Shown here: in pieces, positions 42,625-51,698 of the stretch
How positions within the stretch are numbered: position 1 is the stretch's first letter
Layout: each line of letters opens with the position of its first letter
Source of the DNA: Nitriliruptoraceae bacterium
GTDB taxonomy: Bacteria; Actinomycetota; Nitriliruptoria; Nitriliruptorales; Nitriliruptoraceae
Length of the DNA: 51,718 bases
Assembly: GCA_020832455.1 (NCBI GenBank)
Contig: JAFIEQ010000010.1
Location: forward strand, 1 to 51,718
Reading direction: 5' to 3'
Made by a program: the position numbers and the translations under genes
Notes under the pieces: model-generated
What the model saw: the letters and a program-made list of their open reading frames with translations, nothing else
Database searches by the model: none
Told to the model about the DNA's origin: nothing

Positions 42625-42736
42625 ACGAGTGGGCCCCCCCCGGGGGGGTGACCCAACTGGGGGGGTGGGCGGTCGGGGTGGGCCGCGGGGGCGGGCCAAC
42701 GGCGGGGGGCCCGCCCGGGGGGGGGGGCCCACTCGT
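42625..42736. repeat. 17-bp inverted repeat around a GC-homopolymer tract
   Basis: ACGAGTGGGCCCCCCCC (42625-42641) is the exact reverse complement of 42720-42736. The 78 bases between are runs of G and C. The element fills the gap between the convergent immunity gene (stop 42588) and katG (stop 42802). It could be a transcription terminator for both, a recombination scar, or partly a sequencing artefact in the homopolymers. Confidence 0.65.
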
Positions 42737-42801
42737 GGGTCGTGCGCGGTCCGTGGTGCCGGCTGGCTCAGGGAGTCGGCCAGCTCAGCGGACCGTTCGG
42801 T

Positions 42802-44997
42802 TCACCGGTGCAGGTCGAACCGGTCGGCCTCCATCACCCGCACGAAGCCGTCGACGAAGTGGTCGATCATGCGACGCTCGCCGCCGGAGGACGCGTACTC
42901 CTCCGCGATCGCCCGCAGCTGCGAGTTGTGGCCGAACACCAGGTCCACGCGGGTGGCGGTCCACTTGGACGCACCGGTCGCGCGGTCCTTGCCCGTGAAG
43001 ACCTCGTCACCCTCGCCGACGGGCTCCCAGACGGTGCCCATGTCCAGCAGGTTGACGAAGAAGTCGTTCGTGAGCTGCCCGACCCGATCCGTGAGCAGAC
43101 CGTGCGTCTCGTCGCCGGCGTTGGCGCCGATGGCACGCATCCCACCGATCAACGCCGTCATCTGCGGCGCGGTCAGGTTGAGCATGAACGCCTTGTCCAC
43201 GAGCAGGTGCTCGGAGGGGATCCCGCCACCCTTCTGCAGGTAGTTGCGGAACGCATCCGCCCGCGGCTCGAGGTGCGCGAAGGTGTCGACCTCCGTCATG
43301 TCCTGCGTCGCGTCCGTGCGGCCCGGGTGGAACGGCACGGTCACGTCGTGGCCCGCCGCCTTCGCGGCCATCTCGACGCCGACGCCGCCGCCGAGCACGA
43401 TCAGGTCGGCCAGGGAGATGTTCGCATCCGACGCCTCCTTGATGCCCTCCAGCGTGGAGATCACCGACGCGACACCGGAGCGCACGTTGATGTCCCAGCC
43501 GGCCTGCGGCTCGAGCCGGATGCGCGCGCCGTTGGCACCACCGCGGTGGTCGGTCTGGCGGTAGGTCGATGCGGAGGCCCAGGCGGTCGCCACGAGCTGC
43601 GTGGCGCTGAGCCCGGAGTCCGCGATCTGCTGCTTGAGCGCGGCGACCTGCGCGTCGTCGACCAGCGGGCCCTCGTGCTCGGGCACCGGGTCCTGCCAGA
43701 TGAGCACCTCGTCGGGGACCTGGGGGCCGAGGTAGCGGTCCTTGGGGCCCATGTCGCGGTGCAGCAGCTTGTACCAGGCACGCGCGAACTCGTCGGCGAG
43801 CCGGTCCGGGTGCTCGTGGAACTCCTTGGAGATCTCCAGGTAGGCCGGGTCGGTGATCATCGCCATGTCGGCGGTCGACATGGTCGGCGGGGTCACCTTG
43901 CCCTCGACGTGGGCGTCGGGGACCCAGTAGCCGTCCTTGACCTCGACCGGCTGCCACTGCTTGGCACCTGCCGGCGACTCGACCAGCTCCCACTGGTGGG
44001 CGAAGATCGTGTTGAGGTAGGAGTTGTCCCACTGCGTCGGCGTCGGGGTCCAGGCGCCCTCGAGTCCGGAGGTCACGGTGTACTCACCGAGCCCGGTCTC
44101 GTGCGGGTTGGCCCAGCCGAAGCCCTGGTCGTGGATCTGCGAACCCTCCGGCGCCGTACCGATGACGTCGTCGGGGGCGGCGCCGTGCATCTTGCCGAAG
44201 GTGTGTCCACCGACGGTCAGTGCGACGGTCTCCCGGTCGTTCATGGCCATGCGGCCGAAGGTCTCCCGGATGTCGTGCGCGGACTTCATCGCATCCGGCA
44301 CGCCGTTGGGGCCCTCCGGGTTGACGTAGATCAGGCCCATCTGGACCGCGGCCAGCGGGTTGTCCAGCGTGCGGCTGCCGTCTTCCCAGGTGCCGGAGTA
44401 GCGCTCCTCGGTGGTGGCGAGCCACTCGGTCTCCGGACCCCAGTAGATGTCGTCCTCGGGGGCCCAGATGTCGGACCGGCCGAACGCGAAGCCGAAGGTC
44501 TGGAAGCCCATCGTCTCCATCGCGCGGTTGCCCGCGAAGACGAACAGGTCCGCCCAGGAGATCTTCTCGCCGTACTTCTGCTTGATCGGCCACAGCAGTC
44601 GGCGGGCCTTGTCCAGGTTGCCGTTGTCCGGCCAGCTGTTCAGCGGCGCGAAGCGCTGTGCGCCGGTGCCGCCACCGCCGCGACCGTCGGTCTGGCGGTA
44701 GGTCCCGGCCGCGTGCCACGACATGCGGATGAAGAACGGCCCGTAGTGGCCCCAGTCCGCGGGCCACCAGTCCTGGGAGTCCGTCATCAACGCGTCCACG
44801 TCGGCGGTCAGCGCATCGACGTCGAGCTCGGCGAACGCCTCCGCGTAGACGTAGCCGTCACCGAGCGGGTTGGTCCCCGGGTGCTTCTGATGCAGCACGT
44901 TGAGGTTGAGCTGCTCGGGCCACCAGTCGGCGTTGCCGCGGAGGCCGGGCGTGGTACGCGCGCCGTAGTCGGGGCGCAGGGTCTGGTCGTCGGACAC
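42802..44997 (-). CDS. katG: Catalase-peroxidase KatG
   Basis: 731 aa. A heme enzyme that removes hydrogen peroxide. GTG start at 44997 with GAGGAGG upstream. Distal-side residues R91, W94 and H95 ([10 protein letters not shown]), proximal heme ligand H265 ([12 protein letters not shown]), and the Trp94-Tyr224-Met250 set that forms the catalase-specific cross-link are all present. The C-terminal non-catalytic duplicated domain is complete. It is divergent from a Fur-family regulator, an arrangement related to furA-katG units of mycobacteria and streptomycetes, where the regulator represses katG until peroxide is present. Confidence 0.97.
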   Translation of the reverse strand: MSDDQTLRPDYGARTTPGLRGNADWWPEQLNLNVLHQKHPGTNPLGDGYVYAEAFAELDVDALTADVDALMTDSQDWWPADWGHYGPFFIRMSWHAAGTYRQTDGRGGGGTGAQRFAPLNSWPDNGNLDKARRLLWPIKQKYGEKISWADLFVFAGNRAMETMGFQTFGFAFGRSDIWAPEDDIYWGPETEWLATTEERYSGTWEDGSRTLDNPLAAVQMGLIYVNPEGPNGVPDAMKSAHDIRETFGRMAMNDRETVALTVGGHTFGKMHGAAPDDVIGTAPEGSQIHDQGFGWANPHETGLGEYTVTSGLEGAWTPTPTQWDNSYLNTIFAHQWELVESPAGAKQWQPVEVKDGYWVPDAHVEGKVTPPTMSTADMAMITDPAYLEISKEFHEHPDRLADEFARAWYKLLHRDMGPKDRYLGPQVPDEVLIWQDPVPEHEGPLVDDAQVAALKQQIADSGLSATQLVATAWASASTYRQTDHRGGANGARIRLEPQAGWDINVRSGVASVISTLEGIKEASDANISLADLIVLGGGVGVEMAAKAAGHDVTVPFHPGRTDATQDMTEVDTFAHLEPRADAFRNYLQKGGGIPSEHLLVDKAFMLNLTAPQMTALIGGMRAIGANAGDETHGLLTDRVGQLTNDFFVNLLDMGTVWEPVGEGDEVFTGKDRATGASKWTATRVDLVFGHNSQLRAIAEEYASSGGERRMIDHFVDGFVRVMEADRFDLHR

Positions 44998-45084
44998 GTG
45001 GTCCTCCTCGAGGGATGACGGGGGTGAAGGGTCCGGGGCGCGACGGCCGACGTGCTCTCGGGCGGCGCGCGGAGCGGATCAGGA

Positions 45085-45106
45085 TCTAGAATAGTTCAAG
45101 TTCAGG
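45085..45106. promoter_or_regulatory. AT-rich candidate Fur/PerR-type operator
   Basis: An AT-rich island in the 196-bp gap between katG and the Fur-family gene, centred on a direct repeat AGTTCA-AGTTCA (45093-45104) preceded by TCTAGAAT. Read leftward, TATTCT at 45093-45088 could serve as a -10 element for katG. It is the only non-GC-rich sequence in this gap and a likely site of regulation by the adjacent regulator. Confidence 0.5.
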
Positions 45107-45193
45107 AGGAAGACCACATCGAGAGCACCTCCGGAAGCTGGTATCGTTCCAGACGTCCGTGTCCGTTCACGATCCGTTCAGGGGGCTCGAGCC

Positions 45194-45610
45194 GTGGAAC
45201 CACTGGTGGTCCGCCTTCGGAACCGAGGCTGGCGCCTGACGGCCCAGCGCCGGGTCATCGTGGAGACGATGACCGGTGATCACGTGCACCTCGCCGCCGA
45301 CGAGGTGTTCGAGCGTGCGCGCGCCGTGCTGCCCGAGGTGAGCCTCGCGACGGTCTACAACACGCTCAACGAGCTCGTGGACATGGGCGAACTGCTCGAG
45401 ATCACCCACGTGGACGGCCGCCGGCGCTTCGATCCCAACACCGCGCACCGCCACCAGCACCTCGTCTGTGTCGACTGCGGCCGGATGTTGGACGTGGTCG
45501 GGGACGAGCCGGGCCTGCCCGACGAGCAGCGCCACGGCTTCGAACTGCTCGACGTCGAGGTGACCTTCCGCGCCCGGTGCCCCGACTGCATCGGCGCCGT
45601 GCGCGCCTGA
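45194..45610 (+). CDS. Fur-family transcriptional regulator (FurA/PerR-like)
   Basis: 138 aa from a GTG start. Winged-helix DNA-binding half (LRNRGWRLTAQRRVIVETM, then LPEVSLATVYNTLNELVDMGEL), a His-rich metal site (HRHQHLVCVDCG) and two CxxC pairs (C92/C95 and C129/C132) that would hold a structural zinc. Divergent from katG, which makes a peroxide-sensing role (FurA, CatR or PerR type) more likely than iron uptake control. Convergent with the MmyB-like regulator, with 21 bases between stops. Confidence 0.9.
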   Translation: MEPLVVRLRNRGWRLTAQRRVIVETMTGDHVHLAADEVFERARAVLPEVSLATVYNTLNELVDMGELLEITHVDGRRRFDPNTAHRHQHLVCVDCGRMLDVVGDEPGLPDEQRHGFELLDVEVTFRARCPDCIGAVRA

Positions 45611-45631
45611 GCGGCGGCTCGTGCTGCTCGC

Positions 45632-46450
45632 TCAGTCGGTCGCCAGTCGGCGCAACCTGGCGTCCGTGGCCGCATCCAGCGGGTAGAACAGCTCGAGCGC
45701 GAGTTCCGCGACGGTCACATCCGCGGGTGTCCCGAACGTCGTGACGGTCGTGAACATCGCGAGCTCCCCGGATGGATGCCGCAGGCGGAACGGCACGACC
45801 ACCTCGGCAGCGACCTCGAGGTGTCGCGTCACCCCGGCGACACTGGGGTAGCGCCCCACCTCGGCGAGCAGTCCGGCGAGCCCCGGGTCGCCGGTCACCT
45901 CGGCGTCGTGGCGCAGTCGGGACAGCAGGTGATGGCCGACCTCGTCGAGGTTGGCGATGCGCGGTGCGAGCCCGTCCGGATGCAGCGTCAGTCGGTACAC
46001 GTTCGCGCCCGGGCCGAGCAGCGCGGGGGACACGCCGTCGGTGAGCCGCGTGACCACACGGTTGGCCGTGAGCAGGTTCCAGGCCCGGTCGACGGCGACC
46101 GCCGGGTAGGGCTCGTGCCCGGCGAGGACCTGATCGACGGCTCGGTGGACCGTGGCGAGCTCCGGTGCGTCGAAGGCCCGCCGCGGGTAGTGCGCGGCGA
46201 AGCCTGCGGCGTGCAGCAGTTCGTTGCGCTCCCGGAGTGGGACGCGTAGCACGTCGGCGAGCCCGAGCACCATGGACCTGCTGGGCTTGGACCGGCCGGT
46301 CTCCAGGAAGCTGAGGTGCCGGGCGGAGACCTCGGCGGCCAGGGACAGTTCCTGCTGGGAGAAACGGCGTCGCTCCCGCCAGTTCCGCAGCAGCGTGCCG
46401 AACGGCGGCGCATCCGGGCGGGCGGGATCCACGGCGGCCGACGATGCCAC
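45632..46450 (-). CDS. XRE-family regulator with MmyB-like ligand domain
   Basis: 272 aa from the GTG at 46450, with AGGAG upstream. N-terminal helix-turn-helix (LRNWRERRRFSQQELSLAAEVSARHLSFLETGRSKPS, about 20-60) followed by an MmyB-type PAS-like domain (YPAVAVDRAWNLLTANRVVTRL, then LTLHPDGLAPRIANLDEVGHHLLSRL), which binds fatty acids in a known structure. This combination is abundant in actinobacteria. It is divergent from a small membrane protein, its likely target. Confidence 0.92.
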   Translation of the reverse strand: MASSAAVDPARPDAPPFGTLLRNWRERRRFSQQELSLAAEVSARHLSFLETGRSKPSRSMVLGLADVLRVPLRERNELLHAAGFAAHYPRRAFDAPELATVHRAVDQVLAGHEPYPAVAVDRAWNLLTANRVVTRLTDGVSPALLGPGANVYRLTLHPDGLAPRIANLDEVGHHLLSRLRHDAEVTGDPGLAGLLAEVGRYPSVAGVTRHLEVAAEVVVPFRLRHPSGELAMFTTVTTFGTPADVTVAELALELFYPLDAATDARLRRLATD

Positions 46451-46639
46451 GGTGTGCTCCTGGTCGCTGCGATCGGGCGGGTGTGGTGCGGGTGCACCAG
46501 GACCGTAACCGTCCGGGGGTGGTCTCGGCCCTTACCTGCGAGGTCATCGACGCCCGTCGGTGTCCCGCGGATGCTGCGATCACGGTCCGCACCCCGGGCC
46601 GTGTTCCACCCGATGACGACCCTGAACCGGAGGCCTGCC

Positions 46640-47131
46640 ATGACCGCTCGATCCGTGGACCCGACCCTGCGCGTTGCACCGACCACCGCCGGCAGCGACG
46701 TGCCACCCGATGGCGCCCTCGACCGTCCCGCTGGTGCGGTGGGACCGCGGTGGCTGCGACCGCTGCTGGCGATCGATGCGGTCGGGTCCGGGATCATCGG
46801 CCTGGGGTTGGTGGGGCTGGCCGGCCCGCTCCATGGGCCCGTCGGACTGGCCTCGGCGACACCTCTCGTCCTGCTCGGTGTGCTGTTCCTCGGCAACGTG
46901 TTGGTCAACGCACGCGCCGCCCGGCGACCCGCCCTCGTGACCCTGCGGCCGCCGGTGGTCGTCGACCTGGCGTTCGGGGCAGGCATGTTGGCGCTCGCCT
47001 CGCTCGACCCGGTCGGACTGGCACTCTGGGCGCGCTGGGCGGCCGTCGCCATCGGGGTGGTGTCGATCGACCTCGCGGTCGCCAAGGCGATCGGATGGCG
47101 CGCGCTCCGGGATGTCGCGGGCCGCGCCTAG
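46640..47131 (+). CDS. Four-helix membrane protein, unknown
   Basis: 163 aa from the ATG at 46640, with GGAGG six bases upstream; an ATG at 46613 is possible but lacks that spacing. Four hydrophobic segments are visible (LLAIDAVGSGIIGLGLVGLAG; TPLVLLGVLFLGNVLV; VVVDLAFGAGMLALASL; WAAVAIGVVSIDLAV). Divergent from the MmyB-like regulator, which may control it. No family name can be given. Confidence 0.7.
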   Translation: MTARSVDPTLRVAPTTAGSDVPPDGALDRPAGAVGPRWLRPLLAIDAVGSGIIGLGLVGLAGPLHGPVGLASATPLVLLGVLFLGNVLVNARAARRPALVTLRPPVVVDLAFGAGMLALASLDPVGLALWARWAAVAIGVVSIDLAVAKAIGWRALRDVAGRA

Positions 47132-47162
47132 CGTCGCGAACACCGACTGGAAGGTGGCGGAC

Positions 47163-47819
47163 GTGGGTGTCGATCCCGGGTTGCACGGCTCCGAGGACGT
47201 CAGCCGGACCGGTGACGTCCAGGGTGGTCCCATCTGCGATGAGGACCTGACGTCCGCCGCCTTCGGACCGGATCGGCAGCTGCGTGGAGGCGCGTTCGAG
47301 CGGTGTCGGTTGCGCTACGCCGACCTGGCCGGGCTGCGGACCGAGGGTGCGCGCTTCACGGCCTGCGACCTGACCGGCGCGGACCTCAGCGGCTCGGAGC
47401 ACCTCGGCACCGCGTTCGTGAACTGCCGCTTCGACGGGGCACGCGTGGCGACCGCCACGTTCGTCGACTGCAAGATGACCGGGAGCGACCTGGTCGACGT
47501 CGCCACGATGGGTCTGGAGATCCGGCGCGGCGACTGGTCCTACGTCAACCTCGCTGGCCTCGACCTCGCGGGCCGGGACCTGCGGGGGATCCGACTCGCC
47601 CACGCGGTGCTCGCCGACGTCGATCTGCGCGGCACGGACCTGCGTGGCGCGGACCTGACGGGCGCGGTCCTGCGCGGTGCGTTGCTCGCCGGTGCGGATC
47701 TCACCGACGCGGAGCTGTCCGGGGTCGACCTCGCGGCGGCCCGGCTCACCGGGGTGCGGCTGGATCTGACGGGGGCGGTGCGTCTCGCGGAGGCGCTCGG
47801 CGCGGAGGTCGGCGGCTAG
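47163..47819 (+). CDS. Pentapeptide-repeat protein
   Basis: About 218 aa. From residue about 30 on it consists of A(D/N)LxG-type pentapeptide repeats (RYADLAGLRTEGARFTACDLTGADLSG; later DLRGTDLRGADLTGAVLRGALLAGADL), expected to form a right-handed square beta helix. Two blocks are separated by a less regular stretch near the middle. Some such proteins mimic DNA and protect gyrase; no evidence ties this one to that. Start GTG 47163 is supported by GGAAGG (47149-47154); ATG at 47112 overlapping the previous gene is the alternative. Confidence 0.85.
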   Translation: MGVDPGLHGSEDVSRTGDVQGGPICDEDLTSAAFGPDRQLRGGAFERCRLRYADLAGLRTEGARFTACDLTGADLSGSEHLGTAFVNCRFDGARVATATFVDCKMTGSDLVDVATMGLEIRRGDWSYVNLAGLDLAGRDLRGIRLAHAVLADVDLRGTDLRGADLTGAVLRGALLAGADLTDAELSGVDLAAARLTGVRLDLTGAVRLAEALGAEVGG

Positions 47820-47850
47820 CGCCTGACCCCGCGCGGCGGCGCGGCGGCGC

Positions 47851-48477
47851 TCACCAGCTGGACCACCAGCGGTACCAGTCACCGTCGATCGGCATGACCC
47901 GGAGCGACTCGAAGGACCCGGCGATCTCCGGGGTGAGGCCCTCGGGCAGGTAGGCGAACCCGGCGTCGTCGAACACGCCGCCGCCGTCCGGGTGGTGGAA
48001 GACCACGGCATCGCCGATCACGATCGGCGGGATGAAGACCCGGTAGAGACCGACCCGCGCGATCGTCGAGGTCCCGCCGGACGCACCGTCCGCCGCGGCC
48101 TGCGCGGCGACCTCGAAGCTGTCCTCGCTCGCCGCCCACCGCGCATCGAACGCGAGACCGGAAGCGAGCACCGCCGTCACGAGCACGCCGCCGACCGGGG
48201 CCAGCAGGAACCAGCGCCGCCCCGCGCCGTCGCCACCCCACCGCAGCCGCAGCGAGGGCACGGTGGCGCCGACGAGCTTGCAGAGCCACACCAGCGTGGC
48301 GAAGGCCAGCAGCCACCCGACCAGCATCAGCGGCACGAACGGGACCCCGGGCCACGTCCCGACCCACAGCAGTGCCACGGTCACGGGGACCAGCGCGAGG
48401 TGGAAGGCCACGCGCGGCGGACCGAGCAGCAGGTGCAGGGCGTGTGCGGGCCAGCCGTCGTGCGCCACCGCCGTCAT
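47851..48477 (-). CDS. Membrane protein, unknown
   Basis: 208 aa from the ATG at 48477, with GGGAGG upstream. Three hydrophobic segments lie in the first 110 residues (VAFHLALVPVTVALLWVG; FVPLMLVGWLLAFATLVWL; FLLAPVGGVLVTAVLASGLAF). The remaining 100 residues would be an exported or cytoplasmic domain ending in Trp-rich MPIDGDWYRWWSSW. No family was recognised. Convergent with the pentapeptide gene. Confidence 0.65.
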   Translation of the reverse strand: MTAVAHDGWPAHALHLLLGPPRVAFHLALVPVTVALLWVGTWPGVPFVPLMLVGWLLAFATLVWLCKLVGATVPSLRLRWGGDGAGRRWFLLAPVGGVLVTAVLASGLAFDARWAASEDSFEVAAQAAADGASGGTSTIARVGLYRVFIPPIVIGDAVVFHHPDGGGVFDDAGFAYLPEGLTPEIAGSFESLRVMPIDGDWYRWWSSW

Positions 48478-48616
48478 CGGGGCACCTCCCTGGCGGAGCG
48501 GTGCCCGCGCGGGGTGCAGTATGCGTCATCCCCGGTCACGGGCGGGTCGTGCGACGCGCGGCGCTTCCGGCGGGTCGTGTCGGGCTCTAGCGTGGTCCCC
48601 GTCGAGGAGGTGGGTC

Positions 48617-49087
48617 ATGGCCAGCGAGTACCAGGTCGAGCGACGGACCCGGATCCACGCCCCAGCGAGCGTCGTCCGGTCCCGGATCGTCGATCTGCGC
48701 CGGTGGGAGTCGTGGTCGCCCTGGGAAGGGCTCGATCCGGCGCAGGAGCGCACCTACGGTGGGCCGGATGCGGGGGAGGGCGCCTGGTACGCCTGGCGCG
48801 GCAACCGCAAAGCCGGTGAGGGTCGGATGGAGGTCACGCACGCGGACGACGAGCGCGTGGACGTCGCCTTGCGGTTCGTGAAGCCGTTCCGCTCCGAGGC
48901 CATCAACACCTTCCAGTTCGTCGAGGACGACGACGCCACCGAGGTGGTCTGGTCCATGCGCGGGGAGAACACCACCCTGATGCGCGTCATGGGTGTGTTC
49001 ATGTCGATGGAGAAGATGCTCGGCGGGCAGTTCGATCAGGGGCTCGCGTCCCTGAAGGCCGAGGCGGAGGCCGACGCGGGCGGCTGA
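48617..49087 (+). CDS. SRPBCC family protein (second copy type)
   Basis: 156 aa, ATG at 48617 with GAGGAGG upstream. The SRPBCC pattern is clear: YQVERRTRIHAPASVVRSRIVDLRRWESWSPWEGLDP, then TFQFVEDDDATEVVWSMRGENTTLMRVMGVFMSMEKMLGGQFDQGLASLK. The VxWSMxG and C-terminal helix match the polyketide-cyclase-like group. Ligand is unknown; it is unrelated in detail to the SRPBCC protein at 35431. Confidence 0.85.
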   Translation: MASEYQVERRTRIHAPASVVRSRIVDLRRWESWSPWEGLDPAQERTYGGPDAGEGAWYAWRGNRKAGEGRMEVTHADDERVDVALRFVKPFRSEAINTFQFVEDDDATEVVWSMRGENTTLMRVMGVFMSMEKMLGGQFDQGLASLKAEAEADAGG

Positions 49088-49120
49088 GCGTCGCCGGCGG
49101 TCGGGCTGGTGGCGGGCTGC

Positions 49121-49420
49121 TCAGCCGCCGGCCATGGCCCCCACGACCGCGAACGGCTCGCGTCCCGTCACGACCTCGTCGGGCAGCGGGGTGTCCGGCG
49201 GCAGCTGCGAGAGATCCTCCCCGCAGGCGTAGAAGCGCACGAACGCGCGGCGTTGCCGGGTGGTGTGGTCGCGGATCGTGCCGCGCAGGACCGGGTACGC
49301 GCCCTCGAGCGCGTCGAGCACCGTCCGGATCGTCGGCGGGTCCCCGGCAGCCTCCACGACGACCTCCCGCCCGGTGCGTGCGAGGGTGCGCAGGTGCGCA
49401 GGGAGCGTGACCCGGATCAC
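49121..49420 (-). CDS. MoaD/ThiS-like beta-grasp protein
   Basis: 99 aa from a GTG at 49420. [26 protein letters not shown], then [23 protein letters not shown]... and a C-terminal VGAMAGG: the beta-grasp sulfur-carrier fold ending in the diglycine that is thiocarboxylated or conjugated in ThiS, MoaD and related proteins. The start overlaps the stop of the beta-propeller gene by 4 bases (GTGA), so translation is coupled. The propeller partner suggests a sulfur-carrier role outside the classic thiamine or molybdopterin clusters. Confidence 0.82.
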   Translation of the reverse strand: MIRVTLPAHLRTLARTGREVVVEAAGDPPTIRTVLDALEGAYPVLRGTIRDHTTRQRRAFVRFYACGEDLSQLPPDTPLPDEVVTGREPFAVVGAMAGG

Positions 49421-50532
49421 GGCAGCGTCTGCACCTCGACGGACAGGATGCGGGGCAGGTGGTCGACCACCGCCTCCCAGTTGTCGCCGCCGTCCCTCGA
49501 GGCGAACACGGTCCCACCGGTGGTCCCGACGTACACGCCGCACTCGTCCATCGTGTCGACGGCCATCGCGTCGCGCAGCACGTTGACGTAGCAGTGCTCC
49601 TGGGGCAGCCCCCGGGTGAGCGGTTCCCACTCGCCGCCCCCGGTCCGGCTGCGGTAGACCCGTAGCGCCCCGTCCGGCGGGTAGTGCTCCGAGTCGCTCA
49701 GGATGGGGACCACGTAGACGGTCTCCGGCTCGTGCGCGTGGACGTCGATCGCGAACCCGAAGTCGGTCGGCAGGTCCCCGCTGATCTCGGTCCACTGCCC
49801 CCCGCCATCGTCGCTGCGCATGACGTCCCAGTGCTTCTGCATGAACAACGTCTGCGGTCGCGAGGGGTGCTGGGCCAACTTGTGGACGCAGTGCCCGACC
49901 TCCGCCTGCTCGCTGGGGATCTCGCCGGACTGCAGTCCGCGGTTCGCGGGGTCGAACGACGCGCCCCCGTCCTCGGTGACGAACACGCCAGCCGCGGAGA
50001 TCGCCACCGTCAGGCGCCCGGGGTCGGTCGGGTCCTGGACGATGGTGTGCAGACACAGCCCGCCCGCGCCGGGCTGCCACTGCGTGCCGCTCGGGTGCTG
50101 ACGGAGCCCGGTCAGCTCCCCCCAGCTCGCGCCGGCGTCGTCGGAGCGGAACAGCGCGGCGTCCTCGACGCCGGCGTAGACGACGTCGGCATCGGTCAGC
50201 GACGGCGCGAGGTGCCAGACCTTCTGGAACGTCCACGGCTGTGGGGTGCCGTCGTAGAACAGGTGGTCGCCCACCTCGCCGTCGTAGACGAAGGCGTTGT
50301 CGACCGGGTTCCAGCTCCGCCCGCCGTCGTCGGAGCGCTGGACGATCTGCCCGAACCAGCCCCCGGCCTGTGAGGCGTAGAGGCGCTCCGGGTCGACCGG
50401 GGAGGCGGCGAGGTGGAAGACCTCCCACCCGCCGAACAGCGGGCCCTCGACGGTGAAGTGCTCCCGCCGCTCGTCACCGCGCAGGATGAACCCACCCTTC
50501 GCGGTCCCGACGAGGATCCGGACACCGGCCAT
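49417..50532 (-). CDS. BNR/sialidase-type beta-propeller protein
   Basis: 371 aa from the ATG at 50532. It shows repeated Asp-box motifs ([78 protein letters not shown]), giving six blades of a sialidase-like propeller. There is no signal peptide, so it is probably cytoplasmic. Sialidase activity cannot be inferred because the catalytic Arg triad is not evident. It is coupled to the ThiS-like gene downstream, a pairing I recall as common in actinobacteria; function unknown. Confidence 0.85.
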   Translation of the reverse strand: MAGVRILVGTAKGGFILRGDERREHFTVEGPLFGGWEVFHLAASPVDPERLYASQAGGWFGQIVQRSDDGGRSWNPVDNAFVYDGEVGDHLFYDGTPQPWTFQKVWHLAPSLTDADVVYAGVEDAALFRSDDAGASWGELTGLRQHPSGTQWQPGAGGLCLHTIVQDPTDPGRLTVAISAAGVFVTEDGGASFDPANRGLQSGEIPSEQAEVGHCVHKLAQHPSRPQTLFMQKHWDVMRSDDGGGQWTEISGDLPTDFGFAIDVHAHEPETVYVVPILSDSEHYPPDGALRVYRSRTGGGEWEPLTRGLPQEHCYVNVLRDAMAVDTMDECGVYVGTTGGTVFASRDGGDNWEAVVDHLPRILSVEVQTLP

Positions 50533-50890
50533 GGCGGACTCCACGACGTGTTGCGCCGCACCGGTACCCGACGTCCGCTCGTCGGGCCCGGGGCCACGTC
50601 GAGTCCGATGCTGCCGGTCCCCTCGGCCGCGGGGAACCGGCTGCCGCGCTGCGCGCACGGTGGCGTGCTGCGACGGCGCATGCGCGGTCCGGGGGTCGTG
50701 CGCGTTCGACCACGACCGACGGGCGCTCGTCGCCATCGGGCCACCCACACAGAACGCGCATCGAACGCTCATCGGTGCGCGCTCATCGATCGAGGAGCGG
50801 GGGTCTGCGCTCGGGTGACGCTCCGAGCCGCTTCGTAACGTGACCTCGAGCGAGCCGCGACCGGGCGGTCGCCCGAGGTGGAGACAAATC
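50533..50890. other. Intergenic region without visible gene
   Basis: 358 bases between the divergent propeller and lipoprotein genes. No reading frame has coding character and I recognise no operator or hairpin. It must contain the promoters of both genes. GGAGA at 50880-50884 is the likely lipoprotein ribosome-binding site. Confidence 0.6.
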
Positions 50891-51673
50891 ATGCGCACGC
50901 GATGGAGCCGCCCGACCAGGGCGTTGGCCACGACCGCGGTGGCGGCCCTGCTCGTCACGGCTTGCGGGGGGAGCGACGACCCGGGCCAGGCCGAGGCCGA
51001 CGACGACGGGGTCGAAGCGGCCGATCCGGTCGACGACACCGAGGACACCGACGACACGGTCGATGCCGACGAGAGCAGCGACGGGGACGCGGCCGACGAT
51101 GACCCCGACGCGCCCCTGTTCTCGTCGGTGGGGTCCGACGGTTGGGCGGAACCGGAGACCACCGACCTCCCCCCGCCGGGCACGTTGGAGCTGGAACTCG
51201 GCGGCCAGAGCTACACCGTCGACATCGAGTGCCGCGGGTTCGGTGAGGTGCCCGACGAGGTGGACGACGGTGCGGGTATCCCCCGCCCGCTCAACGACTT
51301 CATCCCCTTCGCCTTCGAGGTGAGTGCGTTCGGGCAGGACGATGACGGGCGCAACTTCCGCCTGACGGTCGGGCGCTCGATCTTCATCCGGGGCGACCGG
51401 GCCATCCAGATCAGGAACAGCGACTGGGGCGGTGACGGGCAGTTCGACATCGTGAGCTTCTCCAACGATGACGGCGTCTCCCGTCAGCAGACCCCCTCGA
51501 GCCGGGACCCGGAAGGCAGCGAGCTGCCGCTGGTCCGCGTCAACCCGGAGGGCGCGTTCACTGCCCGTGGAGAGCTACGCCCGGAGTTCGAGGGTGAGGA
51601 CGACGCACCCGACGGTCCCTTCGAGCTGCGGGGGCAGTGTCAGGAGACCTGGCCCGAGCCCTTCGAGGGCTGA
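50891..51673 (+). CDS. Secreted lipoprotein, unknown
   Basis: 260 aa. ATG at 50891. A basic start and hydrophobic core lead to a lipobox LVTAC with lipidated C25 (signal peptidase II site), then a 60-residue Asp/Glu-rich linker and a beta-rich domain ([21 protein letters not shown] ... [13 protein letters not shown] strands [21 protein letters not shown]). It matches the form of small actinobacterial lipoproteins with an acidic tether; the ligand is unknown. An ATG at 50840 would extend the N-terminus by 17 residues and move the lipobox away from the start. Confidence 0.85.
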   Translation: MRTRWSRPTRALATTAVAALLVTACGGSDDPGQAEADDDGVEAADPVDDTEDTDDTVDADESSDGDAADDDPDAPLFSSVGSDGWAEPETTDLPPPGTLELELGGQSYTVDIECRGFGEVPDEVDDGAGIPRPLNDFIPFAFEVSAFGQDDDGRNFRLTVGRSIFIRGDRAIQIRNSDWGGDGQFDIVSFSNDDGVSRQQTPSSRDPEGSELPLVRVNPEGAFTARGELRPEFEGEDDAPDGPFELRGQCQETWPEPFEG

Positions 51674-51698
51674 CCCCGGACGACGCGCGGCGCCCCAG

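Noticed and set aside
49417..50532. Active sialidase
   Set aside because: Asp-box repeats only show the propeller fold; no signal peptide and no recognisable catalytic residues support glycosidase activity.
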